A DNA stretch of 64,000 bases from a bacterium (GCA_016708315.1 JADJGC010000005.1:1-64000), one strand, 5' to 3'; positions 10,220 to 19,363 are shown, counted from the first letter of the stretch. Notes: generated by a model not told the origin, from the sequence alone. A program made the numbers and translations.

Positions 10220-12058
10220 TTACCTCATGGTATTCCGGTCACAATTTTGAAAGACTCCTGACGACTGATCCGCGACACCGTATCTCGATACCAATCGGCT
10301 TAGAGACTTCTCCAAGAGTATCCTTTGCTTAAGAGTCAGGGTTGACTCCGCCTTGATCCGTAGACTTCGCTTCTCAATCAAGCGGTCAGCAATTGGGAAC
10401 ACGTGATGATCTTCGCTACAAATGTGGCAAGACAACAACGTGTCATATGCTTGGGCACTCGATACGAATATCTTGCGCCACCCGCGAAGACCGGTGGCCG
10501 CTCCGTCGATCGCTTCCGAGATTCGGTGTACCAAAAAGCGACCCATGACGTGCTGTGTGACTAACTGCTCCATCATTCGTCGAAGTGATTTTGGCGCTAT
10601 CTCAGCAAGCGGATCGAAGAGCAGACTTTCCTCGGCGTGATGGTGAATACTGTCAGCATAGACTTTGAAGAAACGCTTCAAGACTATTGCGCCAATCGAT
10701 GACAGAACATGAAGTGTCTGAAAATGTTCGGGATAAGAATGCAAGCCTTTTGGTGAGCCCAGCGTCCCAAGAATAAACTGAGGCACAAAAGTCACGGCGC
10801 CTCCGAGCAACATACCTGCAGCTGCCAGAAATCCAAGCGAACGCGAATACTCGCGGTTCGTCAAAGTCGGTAGCCAGTGAAACAATCCGGCAAGGAAGGA
10901 CGTTAAGACTGTTCCAAGTAGGACCAAATGAAGTTGAGCAACAGTGAAGTAGGAGTTATGCAGGTACACTCCAAGTGCTGGGATTGCAAGCGCGAGCGTG
11001 GTCAGTAAAGCGACCGTCATTGCTACTAATTGTATCCAGATAAAAGTCAATGGTACTGTCAACAATTTGCGAGCGGCTAAGATTATGCTGAGCCATGAAA
11101 CAACAATCAATAAGAGTGGAACGGTTGTCAGGGCGGCGAAAAGGCTTCCTGTGGCAGCAAGTTTTTCCTGATCGGCCGCCGTGATCAAGTTCTGCCCCCA
11201 CGACAGCATTATCAGAAAACTAAGCCCTACTCCGGCAACAACCAGCTTCGTGCGTGAAGCAAGCAAGTATCGAGTTTGAGCTGATAGAATTTCGAAAGTA
11301 GTTCCAATTGCCGGGAGCAATGCTGCAAGAACCGCTGTACCTGCATAAAACCAGAATAATTGCTGGTATCTCACGATTCCTGCTGGATCAATCAATGAAA
11401 GGTATGAGCTTGCATCGTTACGCGCGGCCAAAGTCAATGCCAAGGTCACAAGGCGAACTGGAGCCACAAGGACATTGATGACGGCCCAGAAAAGGAAGAA
11501 CCAGACAAAAAGCGGGAACCTTCGTAAGGCAGTCGCACGATGTCCGGGCGAAAGGATGGATCTCACTACGCATAATGATTGAATCAAGAGTGAGCAAGCA
11601 CAAAGTGAGAGTCCGACAATTAGCGAAGCAAATAGAAGCCGTGAAACAGTGGGAGGCATGAGCATAGTCCATCCGCTGGTGTACGAACCAAGTTCGACGC
11701 TTACGAGGATTAAGATCCCGCCGATGACATGACAGAACCAACCAAAGAGATTTAACCCCGGCATGGCGAGATTCCTGACTCCCAATGCTGCCGGGAGTGC
11801 AAAGTTCCCGAGCGTACCGGCCATTAGTGGCAAAAGAAATACGAAAACCATGACCATGCCATGCTGAGTAAGCGCTTTGCCGAATTGCTCTGGGTCAAGA
11901 AAACCAAAACTCAGTTTCGACAAGTCAATCTGAACAGCCAAGGCACAGGTGGTACCTACCAATAAGAAAACGGCGCAACTAACTAAGTAGAGAAAACCGA
12001 TCCGGCGGCTTTCACATTCAAGAAGTTTGTGAAATGCAAAAATCACTTTGGCTCCCAT
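10220..12058 (-). CDS. Heme-copper oxidase subunit I-like protein lacking catalytic ligands, with hemerythrin domain
   Basis: Residues 1-460 follow heme-copper oxidase subunit I, with about 12 hydrophobic helices. The low-spin heme pair survives: His66 in TQHGMVMVF and His377 in YFTVAQLHLVL. The high-spin heme His is Gln375 (VAQLH where oxidases have VAHFH). The CuB site is lost: GHPEVY is replaced by YAGTAV (238-243) and the HH pair by GQ (288-289). Residues 461-612 form an HHE hemerythrin-like domain (IHHHAEESLLF, TQHVMGR, HICSEDHHVFPIADR). The junction cuts the last helix short, so a deletion joining two genes is possible. It cannot reduce oxygen or NO by the usual mechanism; a quinol/cytochrome electron conduit or NO/O2 sensor role is inference. 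Confidence 0.7.
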   Translation of the reverse strand: MGAKVIFAFHKLLECESRRIGFLYLVSCAVFLLVGTTCALAVQIDLSKLSFGFLDPEQFGKALTQHGMVMVFVFLLPLMAGTLGNFALPAALGVRNLAMPGLNLFGWFCHVIGGILILVSVELGSYTSGWTMLMPPTVSRLLFASLIVGLSLCACSLLIQSLCVVRSILSPGHRATALRRFPLFVWFFLFWAVINVLVAPVRLVTLALTLAARNDASSYLSLIDPAGIVRYQQLFWFYAGTAVLAALLPAIGTTFEILSAQTRYLLASRTKLVVAGVGLSFLIMLSWGQNLITAADQEKLAATGSLFAALTTVPLLLIVVSWLSIILAARKLLTVPLTFIWIQLVAMTVALLTTLALAIPALGVYLHNSYFTVAQLHLVLLGTVLTSFLAGLFHWLPTLTNREYSRSLGFLAAAGMLLGGAVTFVPQFILGTLGSPKGLHSYPEHFQTLHVLSSIGAIVLKRFFKVYADSIHHHAEESLLFDPLAEIAPKSLRRMMEQLVTQHVMGRFLVHRISEAIDGAATGLRGWRKIFVSSAQAYDTLLSCHICSEDHHVFPIADRLIEKRSLRIKAESTLTLKQRILLEKSLSRLVSRYGVADQSSGVFQNCDRNTMR

Positions 12059-12088
12059 AACTGGCCTTTGTTTATCGCCCTAAAGAGG

Positions 12089-12879
12089 CTATAGATCCTT
12101 ATGCCTGAATTGCCGCAACCCAATAAGTACCGGCGTAACAATCCACAAGCACAATGCCACTACCGCAATCGAAACGCCCAGACCTGTTCCAAAGAACCGA
12201 TTGAACACGGCTCCGGTGTATCCCATCAAAGCCGCCCAATCGGTCTGTACCAAAAGCGTGACTCTCGCCAGATCGATCGGGTTTGTCACCACTGCAATTA
12301 ACAGAGGCGTCTCGAGCGGATAGTCGGAGAACGCCATTGTTGCCAGCATCACCAGTCCGTCGTAAACAAGGGCAGTAAAGAGCCAGACACCTAACATTGC
12401 CGCCAGCCCCTTCCCACGGTCATCAAGAATCGTCGCCAGCAGGAATGAAATCGCCAAAAAGATAATAGTCAGAAACGAGCCGACTGTCAGCAATAGCAAC
12501 AGTGACAACATTTGCTCCTGGCTAATCGACATGAAAAACAAGTACGGTAGGCCGACACCAAGAATAAATCCCGCCACAAGCGAAGCTCGAGGCCGCAGAA
12601 CATTCCTACGTACACCGTTCGACGGTTCACCGGCTGGGTCAAGACTAACTCCACAAACTCGCGCGAGTTGTAAAAGTAAATGGTTCCAAACAATGAACTA
12701 ACCAGCGGAATCAAGAACAGGCAGATACTCATCAAACTCACCGCAACCTTTGCAGATTGAGCTTGAAGCTGGAATAATCCGACTGTCACTGTCAGAAAGA
12801 ACGCTGTATACAGCAGACCCCAGCGGTTGCGGGCAACATCACGGATAGCATACCAGCCGATGTGAAGAGCCAATCTCAT
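12089..12879 (-). CDS. nosY: NosY-like ABC transporter permease
   Basis: Six or so hydrophobic helices in about 260 residues, starting MRLALHIGWYAIRDVARNRW and containing the NosY-like stretch TNPIDLARVTLLVQTD. A frameshift near 12590 joins the N-terminal part to the rest (LVAGFILGVGLPYLFF). The start overlaps the stop of the ATPase gene by 4 nt (ATGA), so they are translationally coupled. With NosF and NosD it forms the inner-membrane transporter needed to mature the Cu-S centre of NosZ. Confidence 0.8.
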
Positions 12880-13586
12880 GCCGCCTCCCTTTCGAGCAGA
12901 CGTGCAACCGCTACTTCAAGCCGAAGTTCACCGGTCTGAACCTTGAGTTCGCGAATCGGACCGGCAAAACGAATTCGGCCATCAATGATGATGACGACCT
13001 CGTCTGCCATTTCTTCCAAGTCACTCATAATGTGCGTGGTAATGAGAACCGTTCGCTTCTGATTGCGATGATCGCCAATGAACTGCTTGAGACGAATGTT
13101 GGAAACCGGATCAAGTCCCGCTGTCGGTTCATCGAGGATGAGCAACTCGGGATCGTACATCCCGGCAAGCACCATACTCAACTTCTGGCGAGTTCCGCCA
13201 GATAGTGCGCGTGTTCGCTTGGCAAGCTCATGCCGCAAATCGAACCGCTCGACCAATTCACGTTCCAAACTGGCGGGCTCCTTCCGCAATCCCTTGACAA
13301 TGTCAATGATCTCGTTACCGGTGAGATCCTGCGGGAAGCGGGCAATCTGCGGTACGTAGCCGATGGATTGACGATAGTCGCATGCTCCATCCAGAACGGA
13401 TCCATTGATCGTGATCGTGCCGGAAGTCGGATTCACCAACCCGAGCAGGCACTTGATCAATGTTGACTTGCCGGAACCGTTAGGCCCGATGATACCTGTG
13501 ACACTCCCGCGCTCAATGGAGAGCGAAACATCGTGCAGCGCGACAAACTTGCCGAAGCGCTTATGGAGATTAGTGACTTCTATCAT
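12876..13586 (-). CDS. nosF: NosF-like ABC transporter ATP-binding protein
   Basis: A 236-residue ABC ATPase with Walker A GPNGSGKST, a signature ALSGGTRQKLS in place of LSGGQ, Walker B LLILDEPTAGLD and a switch His (TTHIMSDLEE). Its ATG overlaps the nosD stop by 4 nt and its stop overlaps nosY, giving a tight nosD-nosF-nosY unit. It energises delivery of a sulfur species for the CuZ centre. Confidence 0.85.
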   Translation of the reverse strand: MIEVTNLHKRFGKFVALHDVSLSIERGSVTGIIGPNGSGKSTLIKCLLGLVNPTSGTITINGSVLDGACDYRQSIGYVPQIARFPQDLTGNEIIDIVKGLRKEPASLERELVERFDLRHELAKRTRALSGGTRQKLSMVLAGMYDPELLILDEPTAGLDPVSNIRLKQFIGDHRNQKRTVLITTHIMSDLEEMADEVVIIIDGRIRFAGPIRELKVQTGELRLEVAVARLLEREAA

Positions 13587-14842
13587 GAGACCGGCTTCAT
13601 CCTTGGTTTCGCGTCCGCCAGGGCCTCCGGCGTGAGTGTCGGCATGATGCGCTCCGCGAGATTGAGCAAATCGACCAAAAGGCTGCGAATCAGCACCATG
13701 GTCGCCGGTTCAGATTCCACTATCAAAGAATACAGACTGACAGGCCGATACGGCATATCGCCATAACCGTCACGATCAAGATCGTACCCATGATAGGTGC
13801 TCCAATAATTGCCGTCAAACTCGCTGAAGCTCTGCCTGCTGTTGGTGGCAACTTGGAAAGAATTATCAATAAAGTCGTTTGCTATGACTTTGCTCCCGAC
13901 ACAATTTGCCATGATCTTGATCGCCCACCCATTGGCATGAAATTGATTGCCTGAAATGACGATGCGATCCGAACCCTCAAGGTATATACCGACGGAGTTT
14001 CTCGTGATGGCATTTCCCCGCACGCGACTGTCTCTGATATCCTTGAGCAGCAACCCATACGAGGCGCCGCCCCAACTATCCTCAAATGAATTTCCTAACA
14101 TGTCAACTTGACTCGTATACATCACGGCAACTCCGGCGCCGTTGCGGGCAAAACGATTCTTTTCGTACCGGCAACTGTCAGAGAACATGAAATGCAATCC
14201 GTAACGCAAATTGTCCGAACTGTCATTCCCGCTGATCGTACTGTGCTTAACAAACTCCAGATAGATGCCGTCGCGCTGACCATGAATCTGATTATCCTGA
14301 ACTGCAATGTCTCTGCAGTACCACATGTGAACACCGTTGCCTGCGGAAGTCAGTGCCGTCGCTGAACCGACTATTGAATTTCGAATGACTCGACATCGTT
14401 TGGAATGCGCCAGGTAGACCGCAAAGAAATTGTCGACAAAACGATTGTCGCGCACTTCACAGTTTTCCGTCTCACTTAGTAGAATCGCGGCGTGTTCTTT
14501 GACGAAACTAACTGGAACGCCGCGAAGTTCAAATCCGCTGATAACGACATTGGCAGCGGTCACTTCGAATATTGGTCCGCGCCCGGCGGCATTCACAACC
14601 GGCCAATCGTTGCCTATCAATGTCATTGGCTTGACAACGCGGAGGTTTGCCTCAAGGTAAGTCCCCGACTCGACGCGCACAGTATCGCCCGGCATGGCCA
14701 GCGAGAGTGCTTCGGACACGGATTGAATCGCTCCTCCCGGCTGCACCGTGATCACAGTCGCAACAGTCGACTTCGACCCTATGACCAGGCAAACTGCAAC
14801 CAGCACTCCGGCAATGTGGCGGGAGAATTCGCTGTGACGAAT
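13583..14842 (-). CDS. nosD: NosD, periplasmic right-handed beta-helix maturation factor
   Basis: About 420 residues of NosD/CASH repeat sequence with recurrent N-x-I/F patterns (VISGFELRGV, NCEVRDNRFVDNFF, SVGIYLEGSDRIVISGN), partner of the NosF-NosY transporter in CuZ assembly. A signal-peptide-like segment (FSRHIAGVLVAVCLVIG) starts the domain, yet there is no stop between it and NosL and no ATG/GTG/TTG at the junction; the nearest codon in frame is ATT at 14842. Either ATT initiation, a true NosL-NosD fusion, or an indel that removed the NosL stop would explain this; an ATG at 14861-14863 in the next frame favours the indel. Confidence 0.75.
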   Translation of the reverse strand: MRHSEFSRHIAGVLVAVCLVIGSKSTVATVITVQPGGAIQSVSEALSLAMPGDTVRVESGTYLEANLRVVKPMTLIGNDWPVVNAAGRGPIFEVTAANVVISGFELRGVPVSFVKEHAAILLSETENCEVRDNRFVDNFFAVYLAHSKRCRVIRNSIVGSATALTSAGNGVHMWYCRDIAVQDNQIHGQRDGIYLEFVKHSTISGNDSSDNLRYGLHFMFSDSCRYEKNRFARNGAGVAVMYTSQVDMLGNSFEDSWGGASYGLLLKDIRDSRVRGNAITRNSVGIYLEGSDRIVISGNQFHANGWAIKIMANCVGSKVIANDFIDNSFQVATNSRQSFSEFDGNYWSTYHGYDLDRDGYGDMPYRPVSLYSLIVESEPATMVLIRSLLVDLLNLAERIMPTLTPEALADAKPRMKPVS

Positions 14843-15358
14843 GCTCTGCCCTGTCCGGCATGACTTCGACCAAAGAGTCAATTGCTGTTCTCCAGTTTCC
14901 AAGCCACTGTCACGATTTCCCTTGATCTCGCCCCATGTTACAATTCTGCCGCCAACATCATCGATAAGTTTCGTTGCTGATTCTTCCGTACTGACCGCAA
15001 CCAACCCAATCCCCATCGGGCTCTTCTGGCGCTCCGCGAGAACGATCCAGGCCTTGTTCGCATCCAGAAATTGACCAGGTTGGCCAAAGTCGGTCACCCA
15101 CCGTGAGTGCACATCCTGCGATTTGTTTGCAAACACCATGTCGGCAGCGGCCAAACACTCGATGGAATCGTATTTCAATACTTTCCCCTTTTGAGTAATC
15201 AACTCGGAACCGAAACTCTTATCGGCAATCGTCATCTTGCAGTAATCACACTGGTCGGTACCGTAGTGGATTTCTTCCGGAGCATAACCTGCGCACCCAA
15301 TCAGAGCGGCCGCTATCAAAGTCATTACCAGCATTGCCGTCATCTGCCTAATCGACAT
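14843..15358 (-). CDS. nosL: NosL, copper-binding lipoprotein
   Basis: N-terminus MSIRQMTAMLVMTLIAAALIGC is a lipoprotein signal peptide with the lipobox Cys. CDYCKMTI is the NosL metal-binding motif. NosL delivers Cu(I) to apo-NosZ. The family body ends at about GGRIVTWGEIKGN; the following 30 residues look untypical, and the reading frame continues into NosD without a stop. A TGA in a neighbouring frame near 14879 would end NosL where expected if one base were lost. Confidence 0.8.
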
Positions 15359-15947
15359 TTGGAATCACCTTTCTTGCTCTGCGCGTTTCCATAAACCAGA
15401 TCAGCGCTCCCGCCAACACACTCCCTATCGCAGCCCACCCACCGAGTCCAGGCAGCGACACCGCTTCGAAATTCAGCAATTTCTTGCTGCCGATCAGCGG
15501 CGGTTGATAGGTCATGCCCGGCACCTTGATGATCGCATTTTCCAAATCCAAGTTGTGACCGTAGTCATAACCCCATAGGTAGAAATCCACCAATCCTGCC
15601 AATGCGACCACCAGGAAAATGACCAGCCACGCTGTCAACATCCATTTTCGTCCACTGATGGCCACCGCCAGTCCAAACAGCATCACTGCCCGCATAACCC
15701 ACGGCATGATGCGTAGTTCTGGAATCGATTCCGGTTTGATATGCTTCATGCCAATATAATGATTCAGATTGTTGATCTTGGCAAGATCACCCGGGTGCTG
15801 CCCCTGCACTTGATTGATCCAAATCTCCATCCCCAAACCTTCCGGATATTGCGGCGCAATCAACTCGATCTCCCACAACGGCAGGAAGTATGTCAATGTG
15901 AGCAACAGGGCTGCGACAGCAATTGATGCTCGAGATAGCGGTTTCAT
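15348..15947 (-). CDS. NosB-like inner-membrane protein of nos operon
   Basis: The start is taken at ATG 15947 (MKPLSRASIAVAALLLTL), preceded by AGGAGT. The 199-residue product has about four membrane helices and a soluble loop rich in charged and aromatic residues (WEIELIAPQYPEGLGM). Its place between nosZ and nosL is where clade II nos loci carry an integral membrane protein often called NosB. The function is not known. It overlaps nosL by 11 nt. Confidence 0.6.
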   Translation of the reverse strand: MKPLSRASIAVAALLLTLTYFLPLWEIELIAPQYPEGLGMEIWINQVQGQHPGDLAKINNLNHYIGMKHIKPESIPELRIMPWVMRAVMLFGLAVAISGRKWMLTAWLVIFLVVALAGLVDFYLWGYDYGHNLDLENAIIKVPGMTYQPPLIGSKKLLNFEAVSLPGLGGWAAIGSVLAGALIWFMETRRARKVIPNVD

Positions 15948-15990
15948 GATTTGACTCCTTGCCTGCTTCCTGCTGCCATTGGTCAGCATC

Positions 15991-16019
15991 ACCGGTTTCC
16001 GCTTTTTCTGGAAACCGGC
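15991..16019. other. Strong hairpin between nosZ and the NosB-like gene
   Basis: CCGGTTTCC (15992-16000) pairs with GGAAACCGG (16010-16018) in the 107-nt gap after nosZ. There is no T-run on the coding strand, so it is more likely an mRNA-stabilising or partial-attenuation structure separating highly expressed nosZ from its maturation genes. Confidence 0.5.
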
Positions 16020-16054
16020 TTCAATATTATTGAGCACTGTGACTCCATCAGCAC

Positions 16055-17971
16055 CTAACTGGAAACCCTGATCCAGCCTTGCATCTCCTGATGCAGCGCC
16101 GAACAGAAGTCGGTGCAATAGAACGGTATGACACCGGCCATCTTCGGTTCCCACAGTAGTGTGCGGGTTTGTCCCGGCATGACAAGTAGTTCCGATGTCG
16201 TCGCACCCATCACACTGAATCCGTGTGGAACATCCCAATCCTGTTCGAGATTGGTCACATGGAAATAGACTTTGTCGCCAACCTTGATCCCCTCAATGTT
16301 GTCCGGGACAAAGTGCGTGCGAATCGTACTCATGTACACATGCACCGTCTTACCGTCGCGTTCGATACGCGACTCGTTCTCGGCCTTGATCGCAAATGGA
16401 TTCTTGTTCTCAGCGATTGGATACCACCGCACCGAGCGGTCTTTGATCATTGTCGCCGGAAGCGCCTGCGCGTAATGCGGCTCGCCGATGGTCGGGAAGT
16501 CGAGTAGAAGCTTCATCTTGTCGCCGGTGATATCGATCAACTGCGCGGATTGCGTCAGTTCGGGTCCAGTCGGCAGGTAGCGATCCTTGGTAATCTTATT
16601 CAGCGCGACAACATACTTGCCATATGGCTGCTTGGTGTCGCCGCCCGGAATCATCAAGTGCCCGATCGAATAATAAGTCGGGATGCGATCAACGACTTCC
16701 CACGTTCCGATCTTCCACTTCACAATCTCGGAAGACAAGAACATGGAAGTGTACCCGAAACCCTGCCCGTCAAATTCCGTGTGAAGCGGCCCTAAGCCCG
16801 GATCCTTGACTTCTCCCGCAATTACCGACTCGTACTTGACAATCGGTATTCCGTCAAACTCACCTTCGAAATCGCTGGCTTCAGCAGCCTTTTTGAATTT
16901 GCTGAACGAGTGCACCGGTATGAGAGCTGCAAGCTTCCCTCCGGCAACAATGTACTCGCCGGACGGATCGATGTCGCAGCCATGCGGCGACTTGGGTGTC
17001 GGCAGGTAGTACATCAGTCCCGGATGGTCCTTTGCAACCAGCACCTTGACCGAGTTTAGAACTTCACTTTGGCCAACATCGGCATCGTCCATGTAATTGT
17101 GGTAATGCGAAGCCGTCCAATCTTGACCCTTACCCTGTGCGATCAGCTCTTCGGCCAGCTTCCAATTGATTGCCGCAACGAAGTCCTTGTCGTTCTTTGA
17201 TGCATTCACTTCAAGTTGCGTATTGGCCTGTTCGGAATTGTATGAGCTGAAGAATGACCAACCGTGCGACGGCCCCTTGCCGGAACGCGACAGATCGTAG
17301 TTGATTCCCGGCACGAGAATTTGAAATGCGATCTTCATCCGTCCGCTCACAGAATCGACGCTAATAAACGATATCGTTCCCTTGAAGTTCTCTTTGAACG
17401 AGGAGATAGACACATCCTGCTGCGGAATCGGAACGCTAAACCGGGTTGAGGCTACCACATACTCGTTGTTCGGAGTCAAAAATGGTGAACCGTGATTGCC
17501 GCCCGAATTGGGAATTTCAATCGTCTCCACGGTTTCGAACGTCGTGAGATCCATGCGCGCGATACGTGGGGTATTGTTGCCGTTGATGAACAGCCACCGG
17601 CCGTCGGACTGCCCGTCGGTCACCGACAGCTGCGGGTGGTGAGCATCATCCCACGGCACAAAACCGTGCGAAGTCATCAGCAACGGCTTCGTCTCTTCCG
17701 AATATCCGTAGCCCTTCTCCGGATCGACGCTAAACACTGGAATTACCCTGAACAACCGCCCCGATGGCAAACCGTATACCGAAACCTGTCCGGAAAATCC
17801 ACCGGACATGAAGGCGTAAAATTCATCATAACTTCCCGGCGCGACATAGACCTTTTCCGCCGCATCCCCGAATCCGCCAACCTCTTTCTTGGGCGAACAG
17901 CCGGAGAACAACGCCGCGATGCCAATTATCGATACGACAAATCCCATGGCGACAATAAGGGACCTCTTCAT
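16055..17971 (-). CDS. nosZ: Clade II nitrous oxide reductase (lipoprotein-type)
   Basis: Reduces N2O to N2 in the periplasm. Start chosen at ATG 17971, giving MKRSLIVAMGFVVSIIGIAALF then SGC: a Sec lipoprotein signal, not a Tat signal, as in clade II enzymes. About 638 residues. CuZ ligands can be seen in DAHHPQLS, GGNHGSP, SPHGCDI, SIGHLMIPGG and GEPHYAQA. The C-terminal cupredoxin has the CuA motif CTDFCSALHQEMQGW. The reading frame is intact. It follows the cytochrome c gene by 53 nt; an in-frame upstream ATG at 18028 exists but would bury the signal peptide. Confidence 0.95.
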   Translation of the reverse strand: MKRSLIVAMGFVVSIIGIAALFSGCSPKKEVGGFGDAAEKVYVAPGSYDEFYAFMSGGFSGQVSVYGLPSGRLFRVIPVFSVDPEKGYGYSEETKPLLMTSHGFVPWDDAHHPQLSVTDGQSDGRWLFINGNNTPRIARMDLTTFETVETIEIPNSGGNHGSPFLTPNNEYVVASTRFSVPIPQQDVSISSFKENFKGTISFISVDSVSGRMKIAFQILVPGINYDLSRSGKGPSHGWSFFSSYNSEQANTQLEVNASKNDKDFVAAINWKLAEELIAQGKGQDWTASHYHNYMDDADVGQSEVLNSVKVLVAKDHPGLMYYLPTPKSPHGCDIDPSGEYIVAGGKLAALIPVHSFSKFKKAAEASDFEGEFDGIPIVKYESVIAGEVKDPGLGPLHTEFDGQGFGYTSMFLSSEIVKWKIGTWEVVDRIPTYYSIGHLMIPGGDTKQPYGKYVVALNKITKDRYLPTGPELTQSAQLIDITGDKMKLLLDFPTIGEPHYAQALPATMIKDRSVRWYPIAENKNPFAIKAENESRIERDGKTVHVYMSTIRTHFVPDNIEGIKVGDKVYFHVTNLEQDWDVPHGFSVMGATTSELLVMPGQTRTLLWEPKMAGVIPFYCTDFCSALHQEMQGWIRVSS

Positions 17972-18024
17972 CTTCCGCTCCTTCCGATGGGAATAACTCT
18001 CATTAAGCTGTGTCATCGAGTATC

Positions 18025-18582
18025 TCACTTCGCATCCGCTGTTGGCGGGGGCGGCGGTGTTCCGAAGCCCGGCTGTTGTTCCATCGGCGCAGGCGGGTTA
18101 CCAGCTTCGGAGCGCAGGAAATCAAGCAGCTCAAGTGTGTTGTCGCGCGTGATACCTTGGATGGTCATGAACTGCGCGTACTGTGCCACCAGCTGCCTGC
18201 CGTCCGGATGCATTTTGCCCATTTGTTCGGGATTCAGGATTTGATTCATGACGTACTCTGCAGACCGCCGTTTTGTCACGTCGCGAAGCGGAGGACCAGT
18301 CTTTTTCATGTCGAGATAGTGACAGGTTGCACATTTCTGGACAAATATCGCCTTGCCGCGTTCGGCCAAAGCGTTGTCCACGGCTGCTAATTGGATGTCC
18401 TCCACGACTGGACCGATTCCGTGCTGGATTTCCCAACTCGTGAGATTTCCTTGCTGCCATCTGGCTTGGCGTTCGGCATCCGTCTCTGGCGTCGATGAGC
18501 ACCCGCCCATCAACCAACCGCAAGCAAGCAGGCCAGCCAGCGAGATCATTCTTGAAACTGTTCGTCCAAGGTTCATTGTCAC
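18025..18582 (-). CDS. Cytochrome c lipoprotein of nos operon
   Basis: 185 residues; signal peptide with lipobox (LAGLLACGWLMGGC), then one CATCH heme site at about residue 86 and a Met-rich region (GKMHP, QFMTIQG) that may provide the sixth ligand, then a Pro-rich end. It is the first gene after the rrf2 gene and is most probably an electron donor to NosZ. AAGGA lies 9 nt before the ATG. Confidence 0.8.
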   Translation of the reverse strand: MTMNLGRTVSRMISLAGLLACGWLMGGCSSTPETDAERQARWQQGNLTSWEIQHGIGPVVEDIQLAAVDNALAERGKAIFVQKCATCHYLDMKKTGPPLRDVTKRRSAEYVMNQILNPEQMGKMHPDGRQLVAQYAQFMTIQGITRDNTLELLDFLRSEAGNPPAPMEQQPGFGTPPPPPTADAK

Positions 18583-18614
18583 AATCCTTTCATTTGATAT
18601 AGAAATTTTGAGCT

Positions 18615-18634
18615 TTAATCGCTGTCTCGTTTAA
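18615..18634. promoter_or_regulatory. Candidate second Rrf2 operator before the nos operon
   Basis: TTAA-N12-TTAA occurs 33-52 nt upstream of the cytochrome c ATG, with the same spacing as the core of the perfect dyad before rrf2. The inner bases are not symmetric, so it is a weak match. Confidence 0.35.
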
Positions 18635-18638
18635 CCAA

Positions 18639-18656
18639 CCGAAATGCCGATTTCGG
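18639..18656. terminator. Hairpin between rrf2 and the nos operon
   Basis: CCGAAAT-GCCG-ATTTCGG is a perfect stem, extended imperfectly by flanking AACCGA/TTGGTT. It lies 57 nt after the corrected rrf2 stop. No T-tract follows; an operator role is also possible. Confidence 0.4.
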
Positions 18657-18712
18657 AGTCGGTTATCCTTAATAGGCGCAGAATTACTGGCGGGTGTATT
18701 CATACTATAGCC

Positions 18713-19113
18713 CTAACTCCTCAAGCTGTCTTTACTGAAGTCCTGTGCAAGTGTGGCCAGCGTCGTCTTTTCGAACATCCGCTTCAATTCGTCCCGTCGC
18801 TTGGACCAAGATTGGTGCAATGGGCAGGGCTTGGCCTCTCCGCAGTCGGGAAGTCCCAAGGCGCACTCGGAGAATAGCGACATTCCTTGTTGGCTTCCCG
18901 GGCAAGCCCGATACCTACGTTTGGACGACGGAAAGATTCCATGATTTCCGCCTCGGTGAGAACCTGTAGTATCTTGGTGAGAAAGTGAAACGACAGATCA
19001 AGTTCGTCGGCGAGTTCCCGAATAGGAATGAACTTGCGTCCCTCTCGCGTCTCTTTCACCGCCACCAGTAGAGCGGCGCGAATCGCGTATGTACAACCTT
19101 TAGAAAACAGCAT
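18713..19113 (-). CDS. Rrf2-family Fe-S regulator (IscR/NsrR-like), one frameshift
   Basis: N-terminal winged helix starts MLFSKGCTYAIRAALLVA, with ELADELDLSFHFLTKILQVL as the DNA-binding region. After a shift near 18880 (one A missing in GAAATG would do it) the family C-terminus follows: ECALGLPDCGEAKPC, that is C-x6-C-x5-C, the cluster-binding pattern of IscR/NsrR proteins. It ends at 18713-18715, about 133 residues. Without the correction the last third is nonsense. Position upstream of nos genes suggests an NO- or O2-responsive switch for N2O respiration; the signal is inferred. Confidence 0.8.
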
Positions 19114-19125
19114 TGCCTATTCCGG

Positions 19126-19173
19126 TATTAAGAGTCTCTTGTCTTAATATATCGACAGCAAGACCTTCGTCAA
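19126..19173 (-). promoter_or_regulatory. rrf2 promoter with overlapping operator dyad
   Basis: Minus-strand TTGACG (19173-19168) and TATATT (19151-19146) are spaced by 16 bp, a good sigma-70 promoter. A perfect dyad TATTAAGA-N8-TCTTAATA covers 19126-19149, touching the -10 box and ending 12 bp before the ATG. This is the expected geometry for autorepression. Confidence 0.65.
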
Positions 19174-19335
19174 GCACAAATTTGAGAAGATATTCGCAAT
19201 CACTATGGGTTGTTTCTTGCAGACGCAGAAGTCGGGGCAGATTTTGAAGCTATTCGGGAAACATTGTCAAGAGACGCCGTCAGTTCAAAAGTTCTGAGTT
19301 CTGCCCTATTCGGGGAGCTTAAACTGCAAAGAGAC

Positions 19336-19363
19336 CCCTTCGGCGATCAAGTCGAAGGGTTTT
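19336..19363 (+). terminator. Intrinsic-terminator-like hairpin
   Basis: CCCTTCG (19336-19342) pairs with CGAAGGG (19353-19359), followed by TTTT. No plus-strand gene clearly precedes it. From 19174 to 19724 I see no credible gene; a second imperfect stem (GAGAACGCC / GGCGTTTCTC) lies at about 19410-19440. Confidence 0.4.

Noticed and set aside
14652..14873. Minus-strand frame starting near the NosL-NosD junction
   Set aside because: Only its ATG is useful as a hint for the NosD start; the rest is out of frame with NosD homology.
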